Assembly (NCBI RefSeq): GCF_002849595.1
Contig: NZ_NRQR01000018.1
Coordinates: forward strand, 62,001-126,000
DNA: 64,000 bases
Origin: Luteimonas rhizosphaerae
GTDB taxonomy: Bacteria; Pseudomonadota; Gammaproteobacteria; Xanthomonadales; Xanthomonadaceae
Direction of reading: 5' to 3'
Part shown: positions 15,895 through 24,690 of the stretch, piece by piece
Layout of the letters: each line of letters opens with the position of its first letter
Position numbering within the stretch: the stretch's first letter is position 1
Made by a program: the position numbers and the translations under genes
Notes under the pieces: model-generated
Database searches by the model: none
What the model saw: only the letters and a program-made list of their open reading frames with translations
Told to the model about the DNA's origin: nothing

Positions 15895-18414
15895 CGCTGC
15901 CCGGCTCCAAGGTCGCGGCGATGGCGTGGCGCCAGTTGCGCCGCGATTTCGCCGCCGGCGACATCCGCATCCTGTTCGCCGCGCTGGTGCTGGCCGTGGT
16001 CGCGGTGACCGCGGTCGGCTTCGTCACCGACCGCGCCGAGCGCGCGCTGGCGATCGAAGCCAACCGCTTGCTCGGCGGCGACGCGGTCGTGCGCGGCGAC
16101 GCACCGATCGAGGGCGTGATCCGCGAGGCGGCCGCGTCGCCGGGCCTGCAGCAGGCCGACACCGTCGAACTCGACAGCATGATCCGCGTCGGCACCGGCG
16201 ACACCGCGAACCTGCGCCTCGGCGACGTGCGCGCGCTGGGCGACGGCTTCCCGTTGCGCGGCACCTTCCGCATCGTCGGCGCCGATGGTGTGGAGCGTGA
16301 CGCCGCCGCCGTGCCGGAGACCGGCACGCTGTGGATGAGCCGCGCCGGCGCCGACACGCTCGGCGCGTCGATCGGCGACGAGGTCGGCATCGGCAGCCGC
16401 ACGTTCCGCCTGACCGCGCTGGTGGTGACCGAGCCCGATGCGTCGATCGATTACTTCAATGTCGCGCCGAAGGTGTTCCTGCCGCTGTCCGAACTCGAAT
16501 CGACCGGCCTGGTGCAGCTCGGCAGCCGCATCCGCTACCGCCTGGTCATCGCCGGCGACGCGACCGCGGTCGACGCGTTCGCCGGCACCGCGCGCGCGAA
16601 CCTCGGCCGCGGCCAGCGGATCGAAACCATCACCGATGCGCGGCCGGAAGTGCGCTCGTCGCTCGACCGCGCCGGCCGGTTCCTCGGCCTCGCCGCGCTG
16701 GTGTCGGTAATCCTCGCCGCGGTCGCGGTCGCGATGGCGGCGCGCCAGCACAGCGAACGGCATCTGTCTTCGGTCGCGGTGATGCGCTGTCTCGGCGCGC
16801 AGCAGCGCACGCTGGTCGGCATCCATGTCGGCGAGCTGCTGCTGCTCGGCCTGATCGCGTGCACGCTGGGCGTGGCGCTCGCGTTCGGCCTGCAGTGGGG
16901 CGTCGGTGCATGGCTGGAGGCCGAACTCGGCCTGTCGATCCCGTCGGCCGGCTGGTTGCCGGCGCTGCAGGGGTACGGCGTCGGCCTCGTCGTGCTGATG
17001 GCCTTCGGTGCGCCGCCGGTGCTCGCGCTGCGGCGCGTGCCGGCGCTGCGCGTGCTGCGCCGCGACCTCGATGGCAGCGAACCCAGTGCGTGGCTGGTCG
17101 GCCTGACCGGCCTCGCGGGGCTGGCGGGTCTGCTGTGGTGGAAGGCCGGCTCGGCGACGCTCGGCGGCGCGATGCTGCTCGGCATCCTCGCCACGTTCCT
17201 GGTGCTGGCACTCCTGGCCTGGGGGCTGATCCTGCTGGTGCGCGCGCTGCGCACGAAACTGCGCGGCAGCCTGCGCTACGGACTGGCCAACGTCAGCCGG
17301 CGCGCGTCGACGAGCATCGCCCAGATCAGCGCGCTCGGCCTCGGCCTGATGGCGCTGCTGCTGCTGACCTTCGTGCGGACCGATCTGCTCGACCGCTGGC
17401 AGCTGGCGCTCGGCCAGGAAGCGCCGAACCGCTTCATCATCAACGTGCAGCCCGAGCAGCTGGATCCGGTACGCGCCTTCATCGCCGATCAGGGCGTTGA
17501 TGCGCCGGTGCTGTTCCCGATGATCCGCGCGCGTCTGATCGAGCGCAACGGCGAGCCGGTGCGCGGCGACGACTACGTCGGCCAGTCCGGCGACGAGGAC
17601 CAGGACCGGCAGTCGCAGCGCCGCGCCGAGCGCGAGTTCAACCTGTCGATGCAGACCGATCTGCGCGACGACAACCAGGTCACCGCGGGCACCTTCTGGG
17701 GCGACCCGGTCGAAGGCGGCCGCGCCGATCGGATCGAGGCCCGCCGTGGGCTCGTCGAGGAACAGCAGCGACATCGCCGGGCAGCGCTTCGAGGCGCCGA
17801 TCACCAGCCTGCGCAGCATCGAATGGGAGAGCTTCCGGCCGAATTTCTTCGTCGTCGCGTCGCCCGGGGCGCTGGACGCGTATCCCGCCAGCCACATCAC
17901 CGCGGTGCGGGTGCCGCCCGAGCGGCCGCGCTTCACCGCCGAGCTGGTGCAGCAGTTCCCGAACCTGTCGGTCGTCGACATCGACGCGGTGCTGCAGCAG
18001 GTCCGCAGCACCGCCGACCAGGTGTCGACGGTGGTGCAGGTCGTGTTCTGGTTCTCGCTGGTCGCCGGCGTGCTGGTGCTGCTGGCGGCGGTCAGCGCCA
18101 GCCAGGACGAGCGCCTGCTCGAAGGCGGGGTGATGCGCGTGCTCGGCGGCAAACGCGCGCAGTTGCGTCTGGCGCAGGCGTCGGAGTTCGCGGCGATCGG
18201 CCTGCTCGCGGGCCTGGTCGCGGCGATCGCGGCCTCGGTGCTGGCGGGCGTGGTCGCGGTGCAGGTGTTCGATCTGCCGTGGCAGCCGAACTGGGCGCTG
18301 GCCGTGGCCGGCGGCGCGACCGGCGTGGTGATGACGCTGTTCGCCGGGTTGTGGGCAACGCGCAAGGTGCTGGATGCGCCGCCGTCGGTGACCCTGCGCG
18401 AACTGCAGCAGTAG
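15891..18414 (+). pseudogene. YbbP-like FtsX-family ABC permease, disrupted by a replaced segment and frame change
   Basis: The first part (15891 to about 17703, about 604 residues) is a normal YbbP-type permease: an N-terminal membrane helix, a periplasmic domain, an FtsX domain near residues 265-395 and more helices, ending in NLSMQTDLRDDNQVTAGTF. From 17770 the protein resumes in another frame with DIAGQRFEAPITSLRSIEW and runs to the C-terminal FtsX domain and the stop at 18414. The expected 30 or so residues between are absent. Instead 17703-17771 reads on the opposite strand as an ABC-ATPase Walker B region. As written, translation runs past the junction in the wrong frame, so no intact permease is made. 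It is either a real recombination scar or an assembly error. Confidence 0.85.
17703..17771 (-). other. Antisense fragment of an MlaF/Mce-type ABC ATPase (Walker B to D-loop)
   Basis: Read on the minus strand, 23 consecutive codons give SLLFLDEPTAGLDPIGAAAF followed by DRV. This is the Walker B and D-loop of ATPases serving Mce/Mla lipid transporters (LFLDEPTAGLDPIGAAAFD is characteristic). It has no start, Walker A or signature around it, and its edges coincide with the point where the permease homology stops and restarts. It is therefore a displaced gene fragment and not a gene. Confidence 0.8.
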
Positions 18415-18699
18415 CGCGTCGGCCCGCATCGCGGTCGTACGCGGCCGGACGTCGCGGCAGCGCGACTCCGGTTGTGCAGGCGTCACGTGGAGGCGCCGGT
18501 AGCGCCGGTCCTATGCGTGCGTTGCCGGGGCTTCGTCAGGCGGGGTGACCGGCGACCTGGTGCGTCATGAAGGCCGTATCGCGGGACGGCGCGCAGATCG
18601 CGCGAGATGAAGCTGCAACGCCGCGTCTCTGCCTGATCGCATGATCAGGACAGCCCGGACAGGAGCGGCGGCCGCAGAAGGCCGCCGCCCGGAGACGCC

Positions 18700-18960
18700 T
18701 CAGGTCACCGCCTGCTCGTCGGTCGCATCGAAACGACGCGCGTAATCGCGCTCGTTGCTGACGCGCAGCACCTCGTCGGTCGCTACATCGGGCGCGCCGT
18801 AGATCGCGTAGACCACCGTGTCGTCCTGCTTGCCGACCGCGTGCAGCCGATAACGCGGCTGGCCGCTGCCGGTTTCCGGCGGGTAATGCTTCGGCGGCTC
18901 GGGGCCGTCGAGGTCGAGTTCGTTGTTGTCCACCACGCCGCCGACAAACAGTGCGCGCAT
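18700..18960 (-). CDS. Conserved hypothetical protein, 86 residues
   Basis: Starts MRALFVGGVVDNNELDLDG at 18960 with GAGGAG ten bases upstream; the open frame continues much further but without support. The protein is acidic and soluble, with no signal peptide or membrane segment, and contains a YRLHAVGKQDDTVVYAIYG stretch. I do not recognise a family. A GC-rich hairpin without a U-run (18666-18688) lies past its stop codon. The 285 bp between it and the broken permease hold no gene. Confidence 0.65.
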   Translation of the reverse strand: MRALFVGGVVDNNELDLDGPEPPKHYPPETGSGQPRYRLHAVGKQDDTVVYAIYGAPDVATDEVLRVSNERDYARRFDATDEQAVT

Positions 18961-19165
18961 CGGGTTCTCCTCAGGTTGCGGAAGTGCGGCTCCATCGTGC
19001 GCAAGTGGATGTTCGCGAATCATCAATATCGCGTTGGTGCCGGGTTGGCACCGTTCACCGGGCGACGCCGCCCGTGCCCGGTCCGGCGTGCCGGCCGTCG
19101 CGGAGGGGCGGATCGGGCGGACGGGTAGAATCCGCATCCCGATCCGTTCCTGGTGTGCCCCGCCC

Positions 19166-20233
19166 TTGTCGCAGTCCGATCCCGCCCTCGACGCCCTGTT
19201 CCTGCCGCTCGAACACCGCCAGATGGCCTGGCCCGATGACGGCGCGCTGTTCCTGCGGGCGCGTCCCGGCATCCCCACGACCGGGGGCCGCTGGCCGGGC
19301 CTGGTCTGCGAGCAGAGCTTCAAGCCGTTGCACGCCGCGCTGCAGCGCGCCGGGCTCGACGTGCTGCCGGCCGACGGCGATGCCGCCCTGCCGGGCAAGC
19401 CGCTGGTCCTGGTGCTGCCGCCGCGCCAGCGCGACGAATCGCGCGCGGTGCTGGCGCGCGCGCTGCAGACGGTGACGCCGGGTGGCTGGGTGCTGGCGAG
19501 CGTCGCCAACGACGAGGGCGCGAAGTCCGCCCAGGACGATCTCGCGCGGCTGGCCGGCAACATCGGCGCGCTGTCCAAGCACAAGTGCCGCGTGTTCTGG
19601 GCGCAGGCCGGCGCCACCGTCGACGCCGCCCTGGTCGCCGAGTGGGCCGCGCTCGACCGCCCGCGCGCGGTGCTCGACGGGCGCTTCCAGAGCCGGCCCG
19701 GCGTGTTCGCCTGGGACCGCATCGATCCCGCGTCCGCGCTGCTGGCCTCGCACCTGCCGACGACGCTGGCCGGCCGCGGCGCGGATCTCGGGGCCGGCTA
19801 CGGTTTCCTGTCCGCGGAGCTGCTGCAGCGCTGCCCCGGCGTGACGTCGCTCGACGTGCACGAGGCCGAAGCGCGCGCGCTGGCGCTGGCGCGTCGCAAC
19901 CTCGACGCGCTCGGCGCGCCGGCGACGCTGCACTACCACTGGAGCGACGTCACCACCGGCCTGCCGGAGGTCTACGACTTCATCGTCAGCAATCCGCCGT
20001 TCCATGCCCACGGCCGCGAGGGCCGGCCGGACATCGGACGCGCCTTCATCGCCGTCGCGGCCGCGGCGCTCAAGCCCGGCGGCGCGCTGTGGCTGGTCGC
20101 CAACCGGCACCTGCCCTACGAGGAGGTGCTCGACGCGCGCTTCGGCGAGGTGCGCGAGGTCGCCGCCAGCGGCGCGTTCAAGGTGATCCACGCGGTGCGC
20201 GCGCGTCCCGTGCCGAAGCGGCTGCGCGCGTGA
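19166..20233 (+). CDS. rsmC: 16S rRNA m2G1207 methyltransferase, RsmC-like
   Basis: About 355 residues if the TTG at 19166 is the start; the first ATG in frame is at 19223, and the exact start is uncertain. The N-terminal half is an inactive methyltransferase-like domain; the C-terminal half has SAM motif I as ADLGAGYGFLSAELL near residue 208 and the catalytic SNPPFHAHG near residue 276, typical of guanine-N2 rRNA methyltransferases such as RsmC. Its stop overlaps the GTG of the pseudouridine synthase gene, so two rRNA-modifying enzymes are coupled. RlmG is a less likely alternative. Confidence 0.78.
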   Translation: MSQSDPALDALFLPLEHRQMAWPDDGALFLRARPGIPTTGGRWPGLVCEQSFKPLHAALQRAGLDVLPADGDAALPGKPLVLVLPPRQRDESRAVLARALQTVTPGGWVLASVANDEGAKSAQDDLARLAGNIGALSKHKCRVFWAQAGATVDAALVAEWAALDRPRAVLDGRFQSRPGVFAWDRIDPASALLASHLPTTLAGRGADLGAGYGFLSAELLQRCPGVTSLDVHEAEARALALARRNLDALGAPATLHYHWSDVTTGLPEVYDFIVSNPPFHAHGREGRPDIGRAFIAVAAAALKPGGALWLVANRHLPYEEVLDARFGEVREVAASGAFKVIHAVRARPVPKRLRA

Positions 20234-20940
20234 AGCTGGTCAAGCTGCTGGCGAACCTCGGCTACGGCAGCCGCAAGCAGGTCACGTGGCTGTTCCGCGA
20301 AGGCCGCATCACCGATGCCGACGGCGAGGTGCTGTATGCCGACGACCAGGTCGAACACGCGGCGATCCGTGTCGACGGCATGCCGCTCGATCCGCCGCAG
20401 GGGCTGACGCTGCTGCTGCACAAGCCGGCCGGCTACACCTGCTCGACCAAGGACACCGGGCGGCTCGTCTACGAGCTGCTGCCGCCGCGGTTCCGGCTGC
20501 GCGCGCCGGCGCTGTCGAGCGTCGGCCGGCTCGACCGCGAGACCAGCGGGCTGCTGCTGTTCACCGACGACGGCCAGCTGCTGCACCGGATCATCTCGCC
20601 CAAAGCCGAGCTGCCGAAGGTCTACGAGGCCACGCTGGCCGAGCCGCTGCGCGGCAACGAGGTCGCCCTGTTCGCCAGCGGCGCGCTGCTGCTGGAATCG
20701 GAACAGACCCCGCTGAAGCCGGCGGTACTCGAGGTGCTGGCGCCGACCCGGGCGCGATTGACCATCACCGAGGGCCGCTACCACCAGGTGCGGCGGATGT
20801 TCGCCGCCGTCGGCAACCACGTGGTGGCGCTGCATCGCAGCCATGTCGGCGGGCTCGGCCTCGGGGCGCTGCCCGAAGGCCAGTGGCGCCCGCTCGACGC
20901 CGCCGATCTCGACACCCTGCTGGGTCCCCACGCCGCGTGA
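20230..20940 (+). CDS. rsuA: 16S rRNA pseudouridine synthase, RsuA-like
   Basis: 236 residues from a GTG overlapping the methyltransferase stop by 4 bp. An N-terminal S4-like RNA-binding domain (KLLANLGYGSRKQVTWLF) precedes the catalytic domain with GRLDRETSGLLLFTDDGQ near residue 100 (catalytic Asp in RLD) and the conserved EGRYHQVRRMFAAVGNHV. This matches RsuA, which makes pseudouridine 516 in 16S rRNA. It sits in a three-gene run with 4-bp overlaps (rsmC-like, this gene, HAD phosphatase). Confidence 0.82.
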   Translation: MKLVKLLANLGYGSRKQVTWLFREGRITDADGEVLYADDQVEHAAIRVDGMPLDPPQGLTLLLHKPAGYTCSTKDTGRLVYELLPPRFRLRAPALSSVGRLDRETSGLLLFTDDGQLLHRIISPKAELPKVYEATLAEPLRGNEVALFASGALLLESEQTPLKPAVLEVLAPTRARLTITEGRYHQVRRMFAAVGNHVVALHRSHVGGLGLGALPEGQWRPLDAADLDTLLGPHAA

Positions 20941-21638
20941 GCGCGGCGCCGCCGTTGCCGCAGCGCCCGGCCGCGGTGCTGTTCGACATGGACGGCCTGC
21001 TGCTCGACAGCGAACGGGTCATCCTCGAGTGCCTGCAGACCGCAGCGACGGGGCAGGGCATCGACATCGCGCCCGACTGGTGGCTGCAGATGATCGGCCA
21101 AACCGATGCGGTCTGCCGCGCGCTGCTGGGCGCGCGCATCGGGCCGGCCGCGGCCGACGCCCTGCTCGACGACGGCCATGCGCGCTACATCGCGATCGCG
21201 GAAGCCGGCGTGCCGCACCGGCCGGGCGTCGTCGCGCTGCTGGCGCTGCTCGCACGCCACGACGTGCCACGCGCGGTCGCGACCTCGACGCGCACGCCGC
21301 TGGCGCAGCGCAAGCTCGGGGCCGCGGGCCTGTTGCCGTATTTCGACGTCGTCTGCACCAGCAGCGATGTCGCCCGGCCCAAGCCGGCGCCGGACGTGTA
21401 CCTGCTGGCGGCCGCGCGCCTCGGCATCGCGCCCGCGCAGTGCCTGGTGCTGGAGGATTCCCCGACCGGCGTGCGCGCGGCGCTGGCGGCGGGCATGACG
21501 GTCATCCAGGTCCCGGACCTCGTGGAGCCCGACGATGGGGTGCGCGCGCTCGGGCACCGGATCGTCGGGTCGCTGGACGAGGCGCGGGCGTTGCTGGCGC
21601 CGTGGTGGGAGGCGGGCGGGGACCGGACCCTCCTGTAG
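20937..21638 (+). CDS. HAD-superfamily phosphatase (beta-phosphoglucomutase-like)
   Basis: 233 residues from a GTG overlapping the preceding stop by 4 bp. HAD motif I is LFDMDGLLLDSE (nucleophile Asp), motif II is the STRT region (ATSTRTPLAQRKL), the Lys motif is ARPKPAPDVY and motif IV is VLEDSPTGVRAAL. The helical cap between motif I and II is of the subfamily I type seen in beta-phosphoglucomutase and sugar-phosphate phosphatases. The substrate cannot be told from sequence. It ends the rRNA-modification operon. Confidence 0.85.
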   Translation: MSAAPPLPQRPAAVLFDMDGLLLDSERVILECLQTAATGQGIDIAPDWWLQMIGQTDAVCRALLGARIGPAAADALLDDGHARYIAIAEAGVPHRPGVVALLALLARHDVPRAVATSTRTPLAQRKLGAAGLLPYFDVVCTSSDVARPKPAPDVYLLAAARLGIAPAQCLVLEDSPTGVRAALAAGMTVIQVPDLVEPDDGVRALGHRIVGSLDEARALLAPWWEAGGDRTLL

Positions 21639-21714
21639 GCGCTCGCGCGCGCGACGGCCCGTCGGAACGCGCGCCAACCGTCGGTGTGCCCCTCGCGCGC
21701 TCCTGCAAGCGCCC

Positions 21715-22116
21715 TCAGGTCTGCGGGCGCAGGCGGGCCAGTTCGCTGGCGCGCTCGGTCGTCATCGTGCGCACGCAATCGGCGGATGCCACCGACGCCA
21801 GCGTGCCGCCGTCGAGATCCACGCGGAACCGGCAGTTCGCGTCGCGGTACTGCAGCCACGCCCGTTGCGCCGCACGCAGGCGGACCTGCTGGCCTGTCGA
21901 CACCGCGCTCATCGTGTCGCGGTATTCGGTGTTGAGACGCGCATCCTGCAGCCGCGTTTCATCGCCGATGCAGTCCAGCATGTCGGCGGTGACACCGCCG
22001 GCGCCCTGCATGCAGCGGCCGAAGCCGGCCGAGGCATCGTCCGCGGCGCGGGCGGACGTGCAGGCCAATGCACCGGCGCCGAGCACGGCGGCGAGAGCGA
22101 CGAGGCGGATCGACAT
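21715..22116 (-). CDS. LprI-like (DUF1311) secreted protein
   Basis: 133 residues from the ATG at 22116, preceded by AGGAG. Signal peptide to about residue 24 (LAAVLGAGALACTSARA). The mature part has QDARLNTEYRDTM and LRAAQRAWLQYRDANCRF, the hallmark of the lysozyme-inhibitor LprI/DUF1311 fold, with paired cysteines. It is probably periplasmic. The lysozyme-inhibitor role is known only for some members. It is 85 bp downstream of the ArsR-type gene and could be read through from that operon. Confidence 0.8.
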   Translation of the reverse strand: MSIRLVALAAVLGAGALACTSARAADDASAGFGRCMQGAGGVTADMLDCIGDETRLQDARLNTEYRDTMSAVSTGQQVRLRAAQRAWLQYRDANCRFRVDLDGGTLASVASADCVRTMTTERASELARLRPQT

Positions 22117-22201
22117 GGCAGGCTCCTGTTCGTTGACGAGGCGCCCAGTGTCGACATCGACGCCTGCCAGGGTGTGAACGCCGCGAGCGCGGCCCGCGGT
22201 C

Positions 22202-22498
22202 TCAGGCGTCTTCGGCCGCGTGGGCCAGCATGTCCAGCAGCATGTCGCGCACGTGGGCGTCGTCGGCCTCGTAGAGCACCTGGCGCTGCTGGCGTTCGCC
22301 ACGCACCAGCCGCGCGGCGCGCAACAGACGCAGGTGGTGGCTGACCAGCGGCTGCGACGCGCCGGTGCGGCGCGCGATCTCGCTGACCGCGACCGGGCCG
22401 TCGACGCAGGTCAGCAGCACGCGCAGGCGCGTGGGATCGCCGAGTAGCTTGAAGGTTTCGGCGAGGATCGCGACGCCGGCGTCGTCCGTCGCGCTCAT
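22202..22498 (-). CDS. ArsR/SmtB-family metal-responsive repressor
   Basis: 98 residues with a winged-helix domain: LLGDPTRLRVLLTC, then VSEIARRTGASQPLVSHHLRLL as the recognition helix. There is no CxC alpha-3 site, but an Asp and a His stand in the C-terminal helix (EADDAHVRDML), as in alpha-5 zinc-type sensors. Its start overlaps the CDF transporter stop by 4 bp. It most likely represses this two-gene operon until zinc or a similar metal rises; the probable operator is at 23589-23604. Confidence 0.88.
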   Translation of the reverse strand: MSATDDAGVAILAETFKLLGDPTRLRVLLTCVDGPVAVSEIARRTGASQPLVSHHLRLLRAARLVRGERQQRQVLYEADDAHVRDMLLDMLAHAAEDA

Positions 22499-23556
22499 CG
22501 TGGCGTGTCCCGGCCCGCCTGCACGGCGTCGTCGGCGCCGTCAGGGCCGTGCGCGTGATCGCCGTGGTGCGCCTGGGCGTCATGCGTGTGCGGAACATGG
22601 CGTGCGGCTGTCGCGGATCCGCCGGCGCCACGCGCCAGCGCGCACTGCGCCTGCGGGCTGTGCACGACCTCGACCGTCGAATGGCCGATCGCGAACGTGT
22701 CGGCGAGCGTCCGCTTCACCGCGGGCACCACGCGCGCCGGGTCGGCGCCTTCGGCCAGCGCGAGTTCCAGCGTGGCCAGCACCCGGCCGGACGTGATCGA
22801 CCACACGTGCACGTGCGCCACGCCTTCGACGCCCGGCACCGTGTCGAGCAGATGCGACCGCAACGCGGCGATGTCGAGATCGGGCGGCGTGCCCTCCATC
22901 AGGATGTGGAACGAGCCGCGCAGCAGCGACCAGGCGCTGCGCAGGATCAGCAGGCAGACCAGCACCGACAGGATCGGATCGATCGGCATCCAGCCGGTGA
23001 AGTGGATGACCAGCGCCGCGATGATCGCCGCGACCGAACCGAGCAGGTCGCCGAGCACGTGCAGCGTCGCGCCCTTGATGTTGACGTGCGACTGGTCGCC
23101 GCGGTGCAGGATCCAGAACACGAGGCAGTTGACCAGCAGGCCGACGACGGCGACCGCGAGCATCGGCCCGGCCAGCACCTCGCCAGGCGCGCGCAGGCGT
23201 TGCACCGCCTCCCAGACGATCCACAGCACCAGCGCGAACAGGGTGATCGCGTTGATCAACCCGGCCAGCACCTCGACCCGCATGTAACCGAAGGTGCGTC
23301 GCGTATCCGACGCGCGCCGGCCGATGCGAAAACCCACCCACGCCAGCGCCAGCGCCGCGGCGTCGGTCAGCATGTGGCCGGCATCGGCGATCAGCGCCAG
23401 CGAGCCCGACAGCACACCACCGATCAGCTCGACGACCATGAAGCTGGCCGTCAGCAGGAAGCCGGTCAGCACGACACGTTCGTTGGTGGCCGACACGGAC
23501 GGAGCGTGGTTGTGGTTGTGGTTGTGGTCGTGCGGGTGGTCGTGGTGGTGCGACAT
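22495..23556 (-). CDS. CDF-family metal efflux transporter (CzcD/ZitB-like)
   Basis: 353 residues from the ATG at 23556. The N-terminus is a His-rich tail (SHHHDHPHDHNHNHNHAP) followed by six membrane helices. Metal-site motifs HMLTD (helix 2) and HVLGD (helix 5) are intact, as is a C-terminal cytoplasmic domain with further His near the end. It is an inner-membrane proton-coupled exporter of zinc, cobalt or cadmium; the HxxxD pair in both helices favours zinc. It is the first gene of the operon with the ArsR repressor. No clear ribosome-binding site is seen before the ATG. Confidence 0.92.
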   Translation of the reverse strand: MSHHHDHPHDHNHNHNHAPSVSATNERVVLTGFLLTASFMVVELIGGVLSGSLALIADAGHMLTDAAALALAWVGFRIGRRASDTRRTFGYMRVEVLAGLINAITLFALVLWIVWEAVQRLRAPGEVLAGPMLAVAVVGLLVNCLVFWILHRGDQSHVNIKGATLHVLGDLLGSVAAIIAALVIHFTGWMPIDPILSVLVCLLILRSAWSLLRGSFHILMEGTPPDLDIAALRSHLLDTVPGVEGVAHVHVWSITSGRVLATLELALAEGADPARVVPAVKRTLADTFAIGHSTVEVVHSPQAQCALARGAGGSATAARHVPHTHDAQAHHGDHAHGPDGADDAVQAGRDTPR

Positions 23557-23583
23557 GGGGCGCAACGGGCAGGAGGGCCTGCG

Positions 23584-23611
23584 ATTATATAAACATATGT
23601 TTATGTTTCAA
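23584..23611 (-). promoter_or_regulatory. Metal-efflux promoter with palindromic operator in its spacer
   Basis: On the minus strand TTGAAA (23611-23606), a 16-bp spacer and a perfect TATAAT (23589-23584) form a near-consensus sigma-70 promoter. The spacer contains the perfect 16-bp palindrome ATAAACATATGTTTAT (23589-23604), of the type bound by ArsR/SmtB repressors. The predicted transcript starts about 20 bases before the CDF start codon. Confidence 0.8.
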
Positions 23612-23900
23612 CATGCGGGGCGGGCATCGTCGAGCCCGGGCGGCATCGTCGAGCGGGTCCGGTGTTCCGAGGCGCCGGCGTGCCCGAATCCCAAGCGCCG
23701 CCGTTGGCACTGACGCCGATGCTGGGCCTGCCGGGTTCCGTCACGTGCTGCCGGAGAGGCCGGGAATGGGGCGTTGTCGTGGAGGCGCCGCGATGCCGCT
23801 GTGGAGGGAAGCCTGGGGCGTGGCAGGCCATCCGAAGCCGGCCCCGGAGACACGGTCTGCCTCCGTCCCGAGCCGCCAGCGCCTTGGATCGGTAACGCGC

Positions 23901-23940
23901 ATTGCCCGTCATGCCCGCACAGGCGGGCATCCAGTGACTT
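23901..23940. repeat. REP-like palindromic element
   Basis: ATGCCCGC-ACAG-GCGGGCAT (23911-23930) flanked by CCCGTC and CCAGTGACTT. Elements of the form CGTCATTCCCGC...GCGGGAATCCAGTGACTT are common between genes in xanthomonads, and this is a diverged copy. Confidence 0.6.
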
Positions 23941-23984
23941 CAACCAGGCCCTCCCGCGAATCATGCAGTTTGCGTTGAACTCTG

Positions 23985-24545
23985 CTTCGGCTTTGGCTTT
24001 GGCTGTTGCTCTACCGAGCCGTAAAGCGAGCCGAGCACCGCAGCCTGGCGCGGCCGCAGAGGCGCCCATGTCTGAGCGTAGCGAGTTTGGGCGCCGTGCC
24101 GCGGCAGGCGAGGACGCGCAGGGGACCGATGCGGCTTCACCGCATCGGCGAGTGTCCGGCGAAAGGACTTTTTGGTTCCTTTTTGGTCCTTCAAAAAGGA
24201 ACTCGCACGCGCAAGCGGGCGAAAGCCCTGCAATTGATTTGGCTTGTTTTTCCCCTGCTAAAGGGCGAGTCCAACTGACTTGCCAAGAACAGAGCTTCCG
24301 CGCTGTTCGCGCGGCTTACTTTTGTCTTGTCAAAAGTAAGCAAAACCGCCGTCGCCGGACACGAGCCGATGCGATGGAGCCGCATCGGTCCCCTGCGCTC
24401 CTCGCCCGATCCGGCACGCTGCCCAAACTCGCTGCGCTCAGACATGGGCAGCTCTGCGGCCGGATCGGCCTCCGGTGCTCGGCTCGCTTTACGGCTCGGT
24501 AGATCAAATGCTTGAAGCCAAAGCCAAAGCCAAAGCCAAAGCCGG
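23985..24545. repeat. Large imperfect inverted-repeat module with nested hairpins
   Basis: Outer arms are exact 30-bp inverted copies (24011-24040 and 24473-24502, beginning CTACCGAGCCGTAAAGCGAG). Inner arms of 29 bp match with one mismatch (24063-24091 and 24421-24449). Hairpins lie between: CCGATGCGG/CCGCATCGG (24126-24148), GTTCCTTTTTG/CAAAAAGGAAC (24175-24202), CTTACTTTTG/CAAAAGTAAG (24315-24340) and CCGATGCG/CGCATCGG (24366-24388). Both ends run into short GGCTTT / AAAGCC tandem copies (about 23987-24003 and 24516-24543). The whole could fold as one long cruciform or as strong bidirectional terminators. Its origin is unknown. Confidence 0.75.
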
Positions 24546-24690
24546 ACCCGCCAGAGCAAGCGCAGTAGCTGCACCAGCCCCAGCAAGCGCCAAGCACGGC
24601 CAACTCAGAATCGGAAGCACCAGCGAACGTACGCCAGCTCCACACCCCGATGTCAGGCCACATGCGCCCCCGCCGACGGCAACCCCTTCC

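Larger units (their letters stand above)
23612..24690. other. Gene-free 1.1-kb stretch built of repeats
   Basis: No supported coding region lies here. Open frames exist on both strands, but their peptides (for example one with MSERSEFGRRAA) arise from the intergenic repeat itself and are often misannotated as proteins in related genomes. From 23612 to 23900 there is only a short direct repeat (GGCATCGTCGAGC at about 23625 and 23641). The two repeat families are listed separately. The last 145 bp before 24691 show nothing. Confidence 0.7.

Noticed and set aside
15816-18365. Long open frame on the minus strand over the permease gene
   Set aside because: It is a shadow of the GC-rich permease code; only the 69-bp ATPase fragment inside it has real protein character.
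18923-19165. Extended N-terminus for the RsmC-like methyltransferase
   Set aside because: The extra 81 residues are Arg/Ser-rich and overlap the divergent hypothetical gene; family length fits a start near 19166.
23503-23550. Short tandem GTGGTT/GTGGTC repeat resembling a microsatellite
   Set aside because: It encodes the His-rich metal-binding tail of the CDF exporter.
23774-24502. Open frame giving a 242-residue protein with MSERSEFG and FWFLF segments
   Set aside because: The sequence is the intergenic repeat module itself; the opposite strand gives a near-copy peptide, as expected for inverted repeats.
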